Positions 20,850-30,338 of a DNA stretch of 64,000 nucleotides are shown here, piece by piece; the first letter of the stretch is position 1, and each line of letters starts with the position of its first letter. The stretch is from Dokdonella sp. GTDB lineage: Bacteria; Pseudomonadota; Gammaproteobacteria; Xanthomonadales; Rhodanobacteraceae. Where the stretch lies: NCBI RefSeq assembly GCF_017744955.1, contig NZ_JAGIAG010000006.1:248001-312000 (forward strand). The letters are read 5' to 3'. The position numbers and the translations under genes are program-made. The notes under the pieces were generated by a model. That model was not told the origin of the DNA and did no database searches. It saw only the letters and a program-made list of their open reading frames with translations.

Positions 20850-23390
20850 TCAGCGCGCTGCATCGGCGGTGGTGCTGCCGATCTTGACCGTTACCGGCGG
20901 CTTGGCCAGCTCGGCCGGAATCGGACGCTCCATCGCCAGCGCGCGCGCGTGCTCGAGCGCGCTGCGCCAGGCTTCGTTCTGTCCGAGCGCGTGGTAGAGC
21001 CGCACCTGCAGCAGCGCGCTGCCGAAATCGTGCTCGGCGAAACGCGCCAGCTGGCCGACCACCGGCGCGGCGCGGATCAGCTCGCCGCGCGCGATCAGCG
21101 AGACCGCCCAGGACTCGGCCACGTCGGCGATGTCGGCCGGCACGTTTTGCGCGTTCGCCGCGCGCAGCGCCTCTTCGTACCGGCGATCGGCGTCTGCGTA
21201 GCGGCGTTCGGCGGCGACCTGCTCGGCCTCCGCCAGCTGCGCGTGGATGGTGAAATTGGTGTTGCCCGACGCGGCGGCCCAGGCGAGATAGCGCGGCACC
21301 TGCCTGCCGGCCTCGTCGAGACGGCCCTGCGCGTGCAGCGCGCGGATCGCCAGGAACCAGGCCTCCGAACGCGCGCTGGCGAATTCCGGCGCGGTCAGTT
21401 TCTCCACCGTCGGCTCGGTCAGCGCGAACGCTTCCGCGGCGCGGCCGCGCGCGAGTTCGAGCAGCGCGCGCTCGCTCGCGTTGAGTGCGGCCAGTTCGGC
21501 CTCGCGCAGCGGATCGATCACGCGCGCGAGTTCGCCGAGCAGCATGTCCGCGTCGCTCCAGCGCCCGTTGTCGGCGAAGGCCTGCGCGCGGCGCAGCTTG
21601 AGCAGATGTTCCAGGTCCGGGCTAGGCAGCTTGCCGAGCAGCGACAGGCTGCGCTGGCTGACGGCGAGTGCCTGCACCGGCTGCAGCAGGGTGCGGTGCG
21701 CGACGACCTGGTTGGTCAGTGCGGTAACCCATTCGCTGGAAATGCCGAAGCGTTCGAACTGGCGCTCGGCGCGCTGGAAGCTTTCCAATGCGTCGGCCGG
21801 ATGATTGCGCACGCCGCTGAGCGCGCCTTCGTTCAAGTCGATCTGCGCCAGGCCGAGCGCGTCGCCGGCCAGCTGCATCGCGATGCGCGACTGGGCGAAG
21901 TCGGCCATCGCCTCGTCCGCCTTGCCCTGCAGCGCACGCGCGACGCCGCGTCGCATGTGCATCTTGCCGAGCAGCGCCGGATCGCCGCGGCCGTCGAGCA
22001 CCTGCAAGGAGCCGGTCAGGACCGTCTCCGCTTCGCTCGCCTTGCCGAGCCGGATCAGCATCGCGCCGCGACTGCCGGCGATGCTCGCGCGCAGCACCGG
22101 ATCGGTTTCCGGCGGCACGTCGGCGAGCAGGCGCTGCAGCTCGGTGTCGGCGACTTCGAAGCGGCCGGCGCCGGCCTCGACCTGGGCCAGGCGCAGGCGC
22201 AGCTGCGGTGTGCGGCGCTGTTCCGGCGGCGCGGCCTGCAGCAGGCGCCGCGCGCTGTCGAGGTCGTCCGCCAGCAGCGCCGCGTCGATGCGCGAGAGCA
22301 GTTCCTGCGACGGCAGCTGCGCCGCCTCGTTGGCCGCGCCCGCCTGCTTGCGGCCGAGCAGGTCGAGCAGGCGCTCGCTCGCCGCGCGCGCAGCCGCGAT
22401 CGCGTCGTCGCCGTTCGCGCTCACTTCGCGCGCGGCCTTGTCGCGGTCCTGCAGTTCCAGGCCGACGATCCAGCCGTGATCGGTGCGGCGCGCGCTCGGC
22501 ACGACCAGGTAGCGCGGCTTCAGCACGGCGCGAGCGGCGGCCGGCAATTGTTCGGGATCGCCGCCGGCGCGCAGGGCCGACACCACGTTCTCGCTCGGTG
22601 CCACCACTTGCCCGGCGGCGCGCAGGCGCGTGGCGACGAATTCCATCACGCCCAGGCGCAGCCAGGCGAATTCCGCGCCGGCGTCGACGCGCGCCGGCAG
22701 CACGACGATCGTGTCCGGCGCCGCGGCCGGCACCGCGGCGGCGGCCGCGCTCGAGGCCGGCGTCTGCTGACGTTGCCGGTGCCAGGCGCCGAACGCCAGC
22801 ACGGCGAGCAGCGCGACCGCGGCGACGCCGTAAGCGATCCAGCGCGGACGCGCGCCGACCTGCGGCGCCGCGTGCGCCGCTGCGACCTCCACGTCGGCCG
22901 GCTCCGCCGCGACCACGTCCTCGGCCACGTCGCGCGGCGGCGGCGCCTCGGCGGAGCCCTCGATCTCCTGCACGTCGGCGATCCAGCGATAGCCGAAACC
23001 GGCGACGGTGCGGATCGTGTGCTGCGCCTCGCCGGAATCGCCGAGCGCGCGGCGCGCCTTCAGCATCGCCTGGCCGAGCTGGCTGTCGGCGGTGTCCGCC
23101 CTGCCCCACACGGCGGCCATCAGCTCGTCGCGGCCGACCGCGCGCTCGCGGTTCTCCAGCAGGTAGGCGATGCAGTCGAAGATCTTCGGCGAGAGCTGCA
23201 GAAGGCGCTCACCGTCGCGCAGCTCGCGCGCGGCGAGGTCGATGACGAACTGGTGGAACCGCAGGCGCTGACTCACCCGCGCGAGGGTAATGTCCGCGCG
23301 CGGAGCTGACCAGAGCGCCAGGTCACGACCCGGCGCCCCGGCCGGCGCAAGTTCGCGCCACGCCGCGTGGCGCGGCAGCGCGGCTTCCAT
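20850..23390 (-). CDS. Winged-helix DNA-binding, membrane-anchored TPR regulator (CadC-like architecture)
   Basis: The protein is up to 846 residues. After a ~38-residue leader comes an OmpR/PhoB-type winged helix: RFHQFVIDLAARELRDGERLLQLSPKIFDCIAYLLENRERAVGRDELMAAVWG...AMLKARRALGD...TVAGFGYRW. One membrane segment follows near residue 210-235 (WIAYGVAAVALLAVLAFGAWH). The C-terminal ~600 residues are periplasmic, with a Pro/Ala linker and TPR-like helices. CadC-type proteins sense outside signals and bind DNA directly. ATG 23390 is 8 bp after the stop of the BNR-repeat gene; a GTG at 23276 giving VSQRLRFHQF is the alternative start. The position suggests it controls neighbouring secreted proteins (inference). 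Confidence 0.85.
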   Translation of the reverse strand: MEAALPRHAAWRELAPAGAPGRDLALWSAPRADITLARVSQRLRFHQFVIDLAARELRDGERLLQLSPKIFDCIAYLLENRERAVGRDELMAAVWGRADTADSQLGQAMLKARRALGDSGEAQHTIRTVAGFGYRWIADVQEIEGSAEAPPPRDVAEDVVAAEPADVEVAAAHAAPQVGARPRWIAYGVAAVALLAVLAFGAWHRQRQQTPASSAAAAAVPAAAPDTIVVLPARVDAGAEFAWLRLGVMEFVATRLRAAGQVVAPSENVVSALRAGGDPEQLPAAARAVLKPRYLVVPSARRTDHGWIVGLELQDRDKAAREVSANGDDAIAAARAASERLLDLLGRKQAGAANEAAQLPSQELLSRIDAALLADDLDSARRLLQAAPPEQRRTPQLRLRLAQVEAGAGRFEVADTELQRLLADVPPETDPVLRASIAGSRGAMLIRLGKASEAETVLTGSLQVLDGRGDPALLGKMHMRRGVARALQGKADEAMADFAQSRIAMQLAGDALGLAQIDLNEGALSGVRNHPADALESFQRAERQFERFGISSEWVTALTNQVVAHRTLLQPVQALAVSQRSLSLLGKLPSPDLEHLLKLRRAQAFADNGRWSDADMLLGELARVIDPLREAELAALNASERALLELARGRAAEAFALTEPTVEKLTAPEFASARSEAWFLAIRALHAQGRLDEAGRQVPRYLAWAAASGNTNFTIHAQLAEAEQVAAERRYADADRRYEEALRAANAQNVPADIADVAESWAVSLIARGELIRAAPVVGQLARFAEHDFGSALLQVRLYHALGQNEAWRSALEHARALAMERPIPAELAKPPVTVKIGSTTADAAR

Positions 23391-23398
23391 CGCCGACG

Positions 23399-25609
23399 TC
23401 AATCGAAGCCGTCGGCGAAGATGCGGTCGTCGACGCCGCCCTCGCGTGCGGTGATGAAGCCGCCCTGAGAGCCGGCGTAGTACAGCTGCGGCGCGCCGGT
23501 CTTCGACAGCGCGAGCTCGGCCGGCATGCCGCCGCCGTCGAGGCCGGTCGAGAACGAGACGAACGTCGCGCCCTGGTCGGACGAGCGCTGCACGCGGTCG
23601 GCGCCCTCGAGCGCGATGTACAGGCTTTGCGCGTCGTCCTGATCGCAGGCGATATCGCGCACCGGGTTGCCGGACCAGCCGGTCGAGCTCCAGCTGTCGC
23701 CGCCGTCGCTGCTGCGGTAGATCGCACCGGTGCTCCAGGAGTCGTACATCGACAGATACACCTCGCCCGGATTCGCGGCGGAGGCGCACAGGCGCGGCAT
23801 GCGCGCGAAGCTGGGCAGGCCGTTCAAGGCGAGGTCCCAGGTCAGGCCGCCGTCGGTCGAATGCACGGCGCCGCCGGCCTGCGCGGCGTCCGACCCGTCG
23901 TAGGAGCCGACGATGCGGGCGCCGGCGCTGCCGGGCACGATCTGCAGGTCCATCACCTTGTTGAAGTCGGCGCCGGCGTAGCGCTTGTCCCAGCTCTGCC
24001 CGGCATCGTCCGAGCGCCACACCGTCATCGCCCAGCCGGCGCCGCCGAAGTCGCCGCCGCCGAGCAGGATCAGGTCCGGATCGTCCGCACTGAAGCTGAT
24101 GGCGTAGAGCTCCGATTCGAAGTTCGGGCCCTGATCGGGACCGAGGCTGGTCCAGCTGCCGTCGACTTCGCGCCGGTACAGGCCTTCCGGAGCGATCGTC
24201 GACGGGCCGGTCGACAGGGCGTACAGCGTGCCGTCCGGCGCGTAGCGCACCGTGCTGTAGCGGGTCGGCGGCGCGCTCGCCGGCGTCCAGGTGGCGCCGC
24301 CGTCCGACGAGGTCAGGATGCCGCCGGCGTTGTCGCTCTGGAAGGCGACGGCGAGCTGGTTCGCGTCGGTCGGGCTGGTGTCGATGGCGAATAGGTTGAA
24401 CTCGGAGATGCCGACGGAAGCCGCGGCGAAGCCGCTGCCGGCGTCGAGCGAGCGGTACACGCCGAGCGAGCTGGCGCCGAGCAGCAGCTCCGAGGACGAA
24501 CCCGGCGCGAAGCGCAGCGACTGCGCTGAGACCTGCTGCGTACCGCCGATGCCGGTCTGCCAGGTGGCGCCGCCGTCGGTGCTGCGGTTGACGCCGGCAC
24601 CGTCGGTGGCGACCAGGATCGTCTGCGCGTCGGCGGGGTCGACCGCGATGCTGGTGACCACCGGCAGCGGCCAGCCCGCGTCGTCCATGCGCGTCCAGGT
24701 CGCGCCGAGATCGTCGGAGCCGTACAGGCCGACATAGGACGAGCCGAACAACTGGCCGCCGCCGACCAGCAGGCGCGAGCCGGCGAACGTGGCTGCGCGG
24801 ATCGTGCGGTTGGGCAGGCCGGCGCTGCGGTTGGTCCAGCTCGCGCCGCCGTCCTGGCTGACCCAGACCTCGCCGCCGCCGATCGCGCCGCCGAAGGTGG
24901 CGACCACGGTATCCGGATGGGCCGGATCGACGGCGATCGCGTTGCAGCTCATCGGCGCGTGCGGCGGCGTCACGTCGGTCCAGGTCGCGCCGCCGTCGGA
25001 GGAACGCACGACGTTGGCGCCCTGGTTGCCTTGCGCGTCGGCGACGCCGGCCCAGACCACGGACGCATTGCCAGGGTCCAGCGCGACGTCGAACACCTGC
25101 TGGTTGGGGCCGATGCCGAGATTGCGCTGGACCCAGGTCGCGCCGCCGTCGGCGCTGCTCCAGACGCCGGCGTCGGTGGCCAGATAGATGTTGCTGCCGC
25201 TGCCGAATTCGACGTCGTAGACGTTGCGGCCGGCCAGCGCGGGCACCCGCGACCAGGTCGCGGTGCCGTCGGTCGAGCGATACAGCGTGCCGCCGGTGGC
25301 GGCGCCGTTGGTCGGCGCGATGCCGGCCAGCACCAGACCCGGCGTGGTCGGCGAAGCGGCGACGTCGGCGACGTCGCCGCCGTACGGGCCGAGCATGCGC
25401 CAATCGGCCGCCGTGCCGCCTTGCGGCACGGCCGCGGCGCGCACCTCCGCCGGCGCCGCCGGCCGCAGCACGGGCCGGCGACCGGACCAGTCGCCCGCCT
25501 CGGCGCGCGTGGCGTCGATCGGCGTGGAACGAACGAGGCCGGGCGCCGCCGCCAGCGCAACCAGCGAACAGCCCAGGCCGGACAAGAAAGGCAATCTGCG
25601 AATCGTCAT
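23399..25609 (-). CDS. Secreted BNR/VPS10-type beta-propeller protein ending in IFADGFD
   Basis: The 736-residue protein starts at ATG 25609 behind a GGGGGG stretch, with a signal peptide (MTIRRLPFLSGLGCSLVALAAAPG). It has at least eight Asp-box repeats of the form SxDGGxTW: STDGTATW, SADGGATW, SSDGGATW, SQDGGASW, STDGGATW, SSDGGATW, STDGGLTW and SSDGGDSW. These are the hallmark of sialidase/Vps10/exo-xyloglucanase-like propellers. The Arg triad and Glu/Tyr of sialidases are not evident, so an enzymatic role is uncertain. The protein ends DDRIFADGFD, a motif shared with two other exported proteins here. It shares a 270-bp divergent gap with the S53 protease. Confidence 0.87.
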   Translation of the reverse strand: MTIRRLPFLSGLGCSLVALAAAPGLVRSTPIDATRAEAGDWSGRRPVLRPAAPAEVRAAAVPQGGTAADWRMLGPYGGDVADVAASPTTPGLVLAGIAPTNGAATGGTLYRSTDGTATWSRVPALAGRNVYDVEFGSGSNIYLATDAGVWSSADGGATWVQRNLGIGPNQQVFDVALDPGNASVVWAGVADAQGNQGANVVRSSDGGATWTDVTPPHAPMSCNAIAVDPAHPDTVVATFGGAIGGGEVWVSQDGGASWTNRSAGLPNRTIRAATFAGSRLLVGGGQLFGSSYVGLYGSDDLGATWTRMDDAGWPLPVVTSIAVDPADAQTILVATDGAGVNRSTDGGATWQTGIGGTQQVSAQSLRFAPGSSSELLLGASSLGVYRSLDAGSGFAAASVGISEFNLFAIDTSPTDANQLAVAFQSDNAGGILTSSDGGATWTPASAPPTRYSTVRYAPDGTLYALSTGPSTIAPEGLYRREVDGSWTSLGPDQGPNFESELYAISFSADDPDLILLGGGDFGGAGWAMTVWRSDDAGQSWDKRYAGADFNKVMDLQIVPGSAGARIVGSYDGSDAAQAGGAVHSTDGGLTWDLALNGLPSFARMPRLCASAANPGEVYLSMYDSWSTGAIYRSSDGGDSWSSTGWSGNPVRDIACDQDDAQSLYIALEGADRVQRSSDQGATFVSFSTGLDGGGMPAELALSKTGAPQLYYAGSQGGFITAREGGVDDRIFADGFD

Positions 25610-25879
25610 ATCGAGAACCCCCCGAGAGTCAAATCGTTCTGCATTGCGGATGGAGGCGCGAGCCCCGACGTCGCCGGCGCGATCGCTGCGACGGCGCCGC
25701 TCAGGGTGATGACAACGGCCGCGATCCGCGTTCCCGGCGTGTTTGCGATGCGTTTGCACCGCGTTTCCAGCGGATCTCCGCCGCCGTGCGAACGCTTGGG
25801 TTCATGTAGCTGACTGGCCGCAGGTTGCGCCGATCGCCGTGGGGTTCGATCATCGCGGCACTCCATGGAGGATGAGTCG
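25610..25879. other. Divergent intergenic region between the BNR protein and the S53 protease
   Basis: These 270 bp carry the promoters for both secreted-protein genes. The segment is GC-rich with a slightly AT-richer stretch around 25745-25775. No clear -35/-10 or operator was found. Confidence 0.4.
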
Positions 25880-28717
25880 ATGCCCCTGAACTCCCCGGCC
25901 GCGCGCGCGCTCACCACCGCCGCCCTGCTCCTCACCGCCGCGTTCGATGCCCGCTCCGCCGACGTCGCGAATGCCAACCTCGTCACCGCCAAGGTCGACA
26001 GCGCCCGGCGCACCGCCCTGTCCGGCCACGCCGTGGCCTGGGCGCGGGCGGCGAACGACCGTGGCGCGGTGCCGTCCGGCCAGGCGCTGACGCATCTGCG
26101 CCTCGCCCTGAAACGCTCGCCGGAGCGCCAGCAGGCCTTCGACGCCTTCCTGCGCGAACAACGCGACCCGGCCTCGCCGAACTACCAGCACTGGCTCAGC
26201 CCGAGCGAGATCGGCGAACGCTTCGGCGCGACGCAGAACGACATCGACGCGGTGTCGGCCTGGCTGCGCAGCCAGGGCCTGAAAGTCGACGCGGTGTCCA
26301 ACAACCGGCTGCTCGTCCAGTTCAGCGGCAATGCGGCGGCGGTCAGCGCCGCGTTCGGCACCGAGCTGCGCTACTTCCAGGCCACGGCGGCCGAGAAGCG
26401 CATGGCGCCGACCACCGACCCGCAGATCCCGACCGCGCTCGCCGGCGCGGTCGACGCGGTGCTCGGCCTCAGCCCTGCCCTTTTCCGGCCGCAGCACCGC
26501 ACGTCCCCCGTACGCAGCGCCCAGTCCGGCGCGCCGTGGCCGGCGCTGACCAACTGCGACGACCAGGGTCAGTGCGAGCACTACGTCACGCCCGGCGACT
26601 TTTCCAAGATCTACAACCTGCCCTCCGGCTACGACGGCAGCGGCCAGACCATCGCGATCCTCGGCCGCGCGCGCGTGAACGACGCGGACATCCGCAATTT
26701 CGGCGCGCGCACCAATGTCGCGATGAAGATGCCGAGCGTGATCGTGCCGCCGGACGGCGTCGATCCCGGGCCGGCCGCGACGACCTGCTCGACTACCGGC
26801 ACGCCGAGCTGCGACAACCCCAGCGATCTGGTCAAGGACCAGGGCGAAGCGACGCTCGACGTCACGCGCGCCGGCAGCGTCGCGCCGGGTGCCGACCTGA
26901 AGCTGATCGTCAGCGCCGCGAAGGGCGACGTCGACGGCCTCAACTACGCGCTCGACTACGCGATCGACCACCAGCCGCTGGTCGCCAACGTCATCAGCAT
27001 TAGCTTCGGCACCTGCGAAGCGGACAACTCGCAGGCGACCGCCAACGCGCTCGACCAGTTGTTCGCGCAGGGCGCGATGCAGGGCCAGTCGATCTTCGTC
27101 TCTTCCGGCGACGCCGGCGCGGACGATTGCGCGGACTACTTCACCACGCCGCCGCCCAGTCCGATTCGCAGCACCAACGTGCTGTGTTCGTCCGGGCACG
27201 TCACCTGCGTCGGCGGCACCAGCTTCGGCCTCGGTACCGACCAGTACTGGAGCAGCGGCAATTCCACCGGCTTCGTCTCCGCCACCGGCTACATCCCGGA
27301 AGGCGCCTGGAACGAGCCCTACGACCACGCCAACAAGCTGCAGGTGGCCGCGACCGGCGGCGGCGTCAGCGTCTACCTGCCCAGGCCGTCCTGGCAGAGC
27401 GCACCCGGCGTGCCAGGCGCGCAGGGACGCTACGTGCCCGACGTGTCGTTCGGCTCCTCGCTCAAGAACGGCTACTTCGGGTGCATGGCCGCTTCGCAGG
27501 GCTCCTGCGCGGTCGGCAGCGACGGTTTCTTCCACTTCGTGCTGTGGGGCGGCACCTCGGCGGCAGCGCCGAGCATGGCCGGCATCGCCGCGCTGCTGAA
27601 CCAGAGCCGCGGCTCGGCGCAAGGCAATCTCAATCCGACCCTGTACGCGCTGGGCGCCGGTTCCGGCAACGGCGTTTTCCACGACGTCACCGTGCAGAGC
27701 AGCGGCGTCGGCGACTGCACGGTCGGCACCGCCAGCCTGTGCAACAACAGCCTGCCGAGTGCGACCTCGCTCAGCGGCGGCTTGAAGGGATACCTGATCG
27801 GCCCCGGCTACGACCTCGCCACCGGGCTGGGTTCGATCGACGCCAACGCCCTGCTCACGCAATGGGGCGGCGGCAGCGCACCGTTCAACCTCAACCAGCA
27901 GGGCCTGACCGGCTCGTGGGCGGCACCGACGGCGGATCGGCAGGGATGGCTGTTCGAGGTCTATCCCAACCTCAACGGACCGGGCAAGGGACTGCTGTTC
28001 GGCGGCTGGTTCACCTTCGACGTCACCGCCACCGGCGGCGTTCGCTGGTACACGATCCAGGGCGACGTCGACGCCTCCTCGCCGACCGCGACGCTGCCGA
28101 TCTACGAGGTCCGCGGCGGCCGTTTCGACTCGTCGCAGGCGGTGCGCATTCAGACCGTCGGCTCGGTCACGCTCGGCTTCAGCGACTGCATGCACGGGCA
28201 GCTCGACTACACCTTCACCGACGGCAGCGGACGCCGCGGCAGCCAGAACCTGGCCCGCCTGATGCCGTCGATCGCCTGCTCGCCGACCGGCGGCAACGCC
28301 GTCGTCGGGTCGGACTATCTGCTGTCCGGCGCCTGGGCCGATCCCAGCAACACCAATCAGGGCCTGGTCTTCGACGTCAATCCGGTCGTGAACACGTTCT
28401 TCGCGTCCTGGTACACCTACGCCGCCAACGGCCAGCCGAACGGCGGTCCCGCCTCGCAGCAATGGTTCACCCTGCAGGCGCCGATGACGCCGGGCGCCCG
28501 CACCTTGAACGACGTGCCGATCTACACCGTCACCGGCGGCGTCTTCGACCGGCAGGCCACGACCACCACCGTGACGCCCGGCCGCGCCAACCTGGTGTTC
28601 CACGACTGCGCGCACGCGACGTTGACCTACGCCTTCCAGCCGGGCAGCGGCTTCCCGTCCAGCGGCACGTTGAATCTCGCGCGCATCGGGCCGACGCCGC
28701 CCGGCTGCACGTTCTGA
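25880..28717 (+). CDS. S53 family (sedolisin/kumamolisin-type) secreted protease with tandem C-terminal modules
   Basis: The 945-residue precursor starts at ATG 25880: GGAGGA lies seven bases upstream, and the in-frame ATG at 25865 is part of that site. A signal peptide (~26 aa) is followed by an S53 prodomain (residues ~45-195, [15 protein letters not shown]). The catalytic domain has the Glu/Asp pair in GEATLD (~323/327), the oxyanion Asp in SSGDAGADD (~410) and the Ser in [12 protein letters not shown] (~560). It ends with the Ca-site-like [12 protein letters not shown]. Two copies of a ~130-residue module follow (residues ~670-795 and ~810-945). S53 enzymes are acid-active endopeptidases, usually secreted for nutrient acquisition. 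Confidence 0.93.
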   Translation: MPLNSPAARALTTAALLLTAAFDARSADVANANLVTAKVDSARRTALSGHAVAWARAANDRGAVPSGQALTHLRLALKRSPERQQAFDAFLREQRDPASPNYQHWLSPSEIGERFGATQNDIDAVSAWLRSQGLKVDAVSNNRLLVQFSGNAAAVSAAFGTELRYFQATAAEKRMAPTTDPQIPTALAGAVDAVLGLSPALFRPQHRTSPVRSAQSGAPWPALTNCDDQGQCEHYVTPGDFSKIYNLPSGYDGSGQTIAILGRARVNDADIRNFGARTNVAMKMPSVIVPPDGVDPGPAATTCSTTGTPSCDNPSDLVKDQGEATLDVTRAGSVAPGADLKLIVSAAKGDVDGLNYALDYAIDHQPLVANVISISFGTCEADNSQATANALDQLFAQGAMQGQSIFVSSGDAGADDCADYFTTPPPSPIRSTNVLCSSGHVTCVGGTSFGLGTDQYWSSGNSTGFVSATGYIPEGAWNEPYDHANKLQVAATGGGVSVYLPRPSWQSAPGVPGAQGRYVPDVSFGSSLKNGYFGCMAASQGSCAVGSDGFFHFVLWGGTSAAAPSMAGIAALLNQSRGSAQGNLNPTLYALGAGSGNGVFHDVTVQSSGVGDCTVGTASLCNNSLPSATSLSGGLKGYLIGPGYDLATGLGSIDANALLTQWGGGSAPFNLNQQGLTGSWAAPTADRQGWLFEVYPNLNGPGKGLLFGGWFTFDVTATGGVRWYTIQGDVDASSPTATLPIYEVRGGRFDSSQAVRIQTVGSVTLGFSDCMHGQLDYTFTDGSGRRGSQNLARLMPSIACSPTGGNAVVGSDYLLSGAWADPSNTNQGLVFDVNPVVNTFFASWYTYAANGQPNGGPASQQWFTLQAPMTPGARTLNDVPIYTVTGGVFDRQATTTTVTPGRANLVFHDCAHATLTYAFQPGSGFPSSGTLNLARIGPTPPGCTF

Positions 28718-28725
28718 TAGCCGAT

Positions 28726-28752
28726 CGACCGCCGCGCACCGCGCGGCGGTCG
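28726..28752 (+). terminator. Hairpin downstream of the S53 protease gene
   Basis: CGACCGCCGCGC and GCGCGGCGGTCG form a perfect 12-bp stem with an ACC loop, 9 bp after the stop codon. No T-run follows, so it may act by blocking exonucleases or with Rho. Confidence 0.5.
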
Positions 28753-28841
28753 CCGCGGCCGGCTGGCTCGCCGGCGCGCCGTCGAAGTATCCTCTGCGCC
28801 CTCGCGCCGGCACTGCGCCGGCCGCCATGGCAGGTATTCCA

Positions 28842-29561
28842 ATGGGCAGAGGCCCGAGCATCGAGAACCGCAAGAACGCCGAGGACGCGCGCCGCGGCAA
28901 GATCTTCACCAAGCTGATCCGCGAGATCACCATCGCCGCGCGCGGCGGCGCCGATCCGGCCGGCAACGCGCGCCTGCGCGTGGCGATCGACAAGGCGCTG
29001 GCAGCGAACATGTCCAAGGACACCATCGAGCGCGCGGTCAAGCGCGGCTGCGGCGCCGACGGCAACGACGACATGCAGGAAATCCGCTACGAAGGCTACG
29101 GTCCTTCCGGCGTCGCGCTGATCATCGACACGATGACCGACAACCCGGTGCGCACCGTGTCCGACGTGCGCCACGCGCTGTCCAAGCACGGCGGCAATCT
29201 CGGCACCAGCGGCTCGGTCGCGTTCCAGTTCCAGCGCATCGGCCAGCTCGTGTTCGACACCTCGTCGGCCGGCGCCGAGGACAAGCTGCTCGAAGTCGCG
29301 CTCGACGCCGGCGCCGACGACGTGCAGGTCGACGGCGGCCGGAGCACCGTGCTGTGCGCACCCGATGCGTTCGAAACGGTCAAGAAGACGCTGACCGCCG
29401 CCGGCCTGACGCCGCTCGAGGCCGACATCGTGATGCGTCCCGACAACCGCGTCGCGATCAGTGGCGAAACCGAAGAAACCCTGCGCGACCTGCTCGACTG
29501 GCTCGAGGAGCTGGACGACGTGCAGGAGGTCTATCACAACGCCGCGCTGCCCGCGGCGTGA
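28842..29561 (+). CDS. YebC/PmpR family DNA-binding/translation factor
   Basis: The 239-residue protein starts [29 protein letters not shown], the xanthomonad-type YebC N-terminus; an in-frame ATG five codons upstream is less likely. Other marks are [68 protein letters not shown] and a C-terminal [12 protein letters not shown]. YebC-family proteins were described as transcriptional regulators and more recently as ribosome-associated factors relieving proline stalling. The last codons overlap the GTG start of the hydrolase gene. Confidence 0.93.
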   Translation: MGRGPSIENRKNAEDARRGKIFTKLIREITIAARGGADPAGNARLRVAIDKALAANMSKDTIERAVKRGCGADGNDDMQEIRYEGYGPSGVALIIDTMTDNPVRTVSDVRHALSKHGGNLGTSGSVAFQFQRIGQLVFDTSSAGAEDKLLEVALDAGADDVQVDGGRSTVLCAPDAFETVKKTLTAAGLTPLEADIVMRPDNRVAISGETEETLRDLLDWLEELDDVQEVYHNAALPAA

Positions 29562-30298
29562 GCGAGGACGAATCGGTCCTCGAACGATCGGCCGCGCCGC
29601 CGGACGCGGTCGTCGCCTGGGGTGACGGCCCCGATCAGGTCGCCGACGTGCGCCACGGCGGCGAACGCGCGGCGCGGCGTCCTCTGCTGGCGATCGTGCA
29701 CGGCGGCTTCTGGCGCCCGCGCTACGATCGCACCCACACCGGTCCGATGGCCGAGGCTCTGGCGGCCGCGGGCTGGCACGTCGCCTCGCTCGAATATCGG
29801 CGCATTCCCGGCACGCCCGGGGCGAGCGTCGCCGACGTCGCCACCGCGCTGGCGGCGCTGCCCGCGATGATCGGCGGGCATGCCGGCGAGGTCGTCGCGA
29901 TCGGCCATTCGGCCGGCGGCCACCTGGTCTTGCTCGCCGCGACGAAGCCGCCGCCGCGACTGCGCGGCGTACTGGCGCTGGCGCCGGTCGCCGACCTGCG
30001 ACTCGCGCAGACGTTGAACCTCGGCGACGGCGCGGTCGCGGCCTTTCTCGGCGCCGACGCGGCGGCGCGTTCCGATCTCGACCCGCGACGCCTCGCCGAC
30101 CCCGTCGTCGCAACGGCGATCGTGCACGGCGAGGAGGATGAGACCGTGCCGCTCGCCGTCGCACAGTCCTACCTCGCCGCGCATGCGCAGGTGTCGCTGG
30201 AGGCCCTGCCCGGCTGCGGCCATTACGAAGTCATCGATCCGCTGAGCCGCGCCTGGCCGCGCGTGGCCGCCGCGATCGAGCGGCTCGGCGCGGGCTGA
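29558..30298 (+). CDS. Alpha/beta hydrolase (kynurenine formamidase-like)
   Basis: The 246-residue protein starts with GTG at 29558, overlapping the YebC stop (GTGA). The catalytic set is visible: oxyanion motif HGGFW (~48), nucleophile elbow GHSAGG (~112), the acid in [10 protein letters not shown] (~190) and the His in CGHYEVID (~215). HGGFW plus GHSAGG is the pattern of the formamidase/carboxylesterase group. The substrate cannot be told from sequence. Probably co-transcribed with yebC; no signal peptide, so cytoplasmic. Confidence 0.87.
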   Translation: MSEDESVLERSAAPPDAVVAWGDGPDQVADVRHGGERAARRPLLAIVHGGFWRPRYDRTHTGPMAEALAAAGWHVASLEYRRIPGTPGASVADVATALAALPAMIGGHAGEVVAIGHSAGGHLVLLAATKPPPRLRGVLALAPVADLRLAQTLNLGDGAVAAFLGADAAARSDLDPRRLADPVVATAIVHGEEDETVPLAVAQSYLAAHAQVSLEALPGCGHYEVIDPLSRAWPRVAAAIERLGAG

Positions 30299-30317
30299 CT
30301 CGCGCGCGAGGCGCGGC

Positions 30318-30338
30318 GACCGGCCTACTCGGCCGGTC
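30318..30338. terminator. Bidirectional hairpin between the hydrolase gene and rmuC
   Basis: GACCGGCC and GGCCGGTC pair perfectly (8 bp, TACTC loop). The rmuC stop codon lies in the loop. A pyrimidine-rich stretch follows on the + strand, but no true T-run. Confidence 0.5.

Noticed and set aside
23391..25403. N-terminal extension of the TPR regulator into the BNR gene
   Set aside because: The extension is Arg/Asp-rich frame-shifted BNR coding sequence; the winged helix starts only after 23390.
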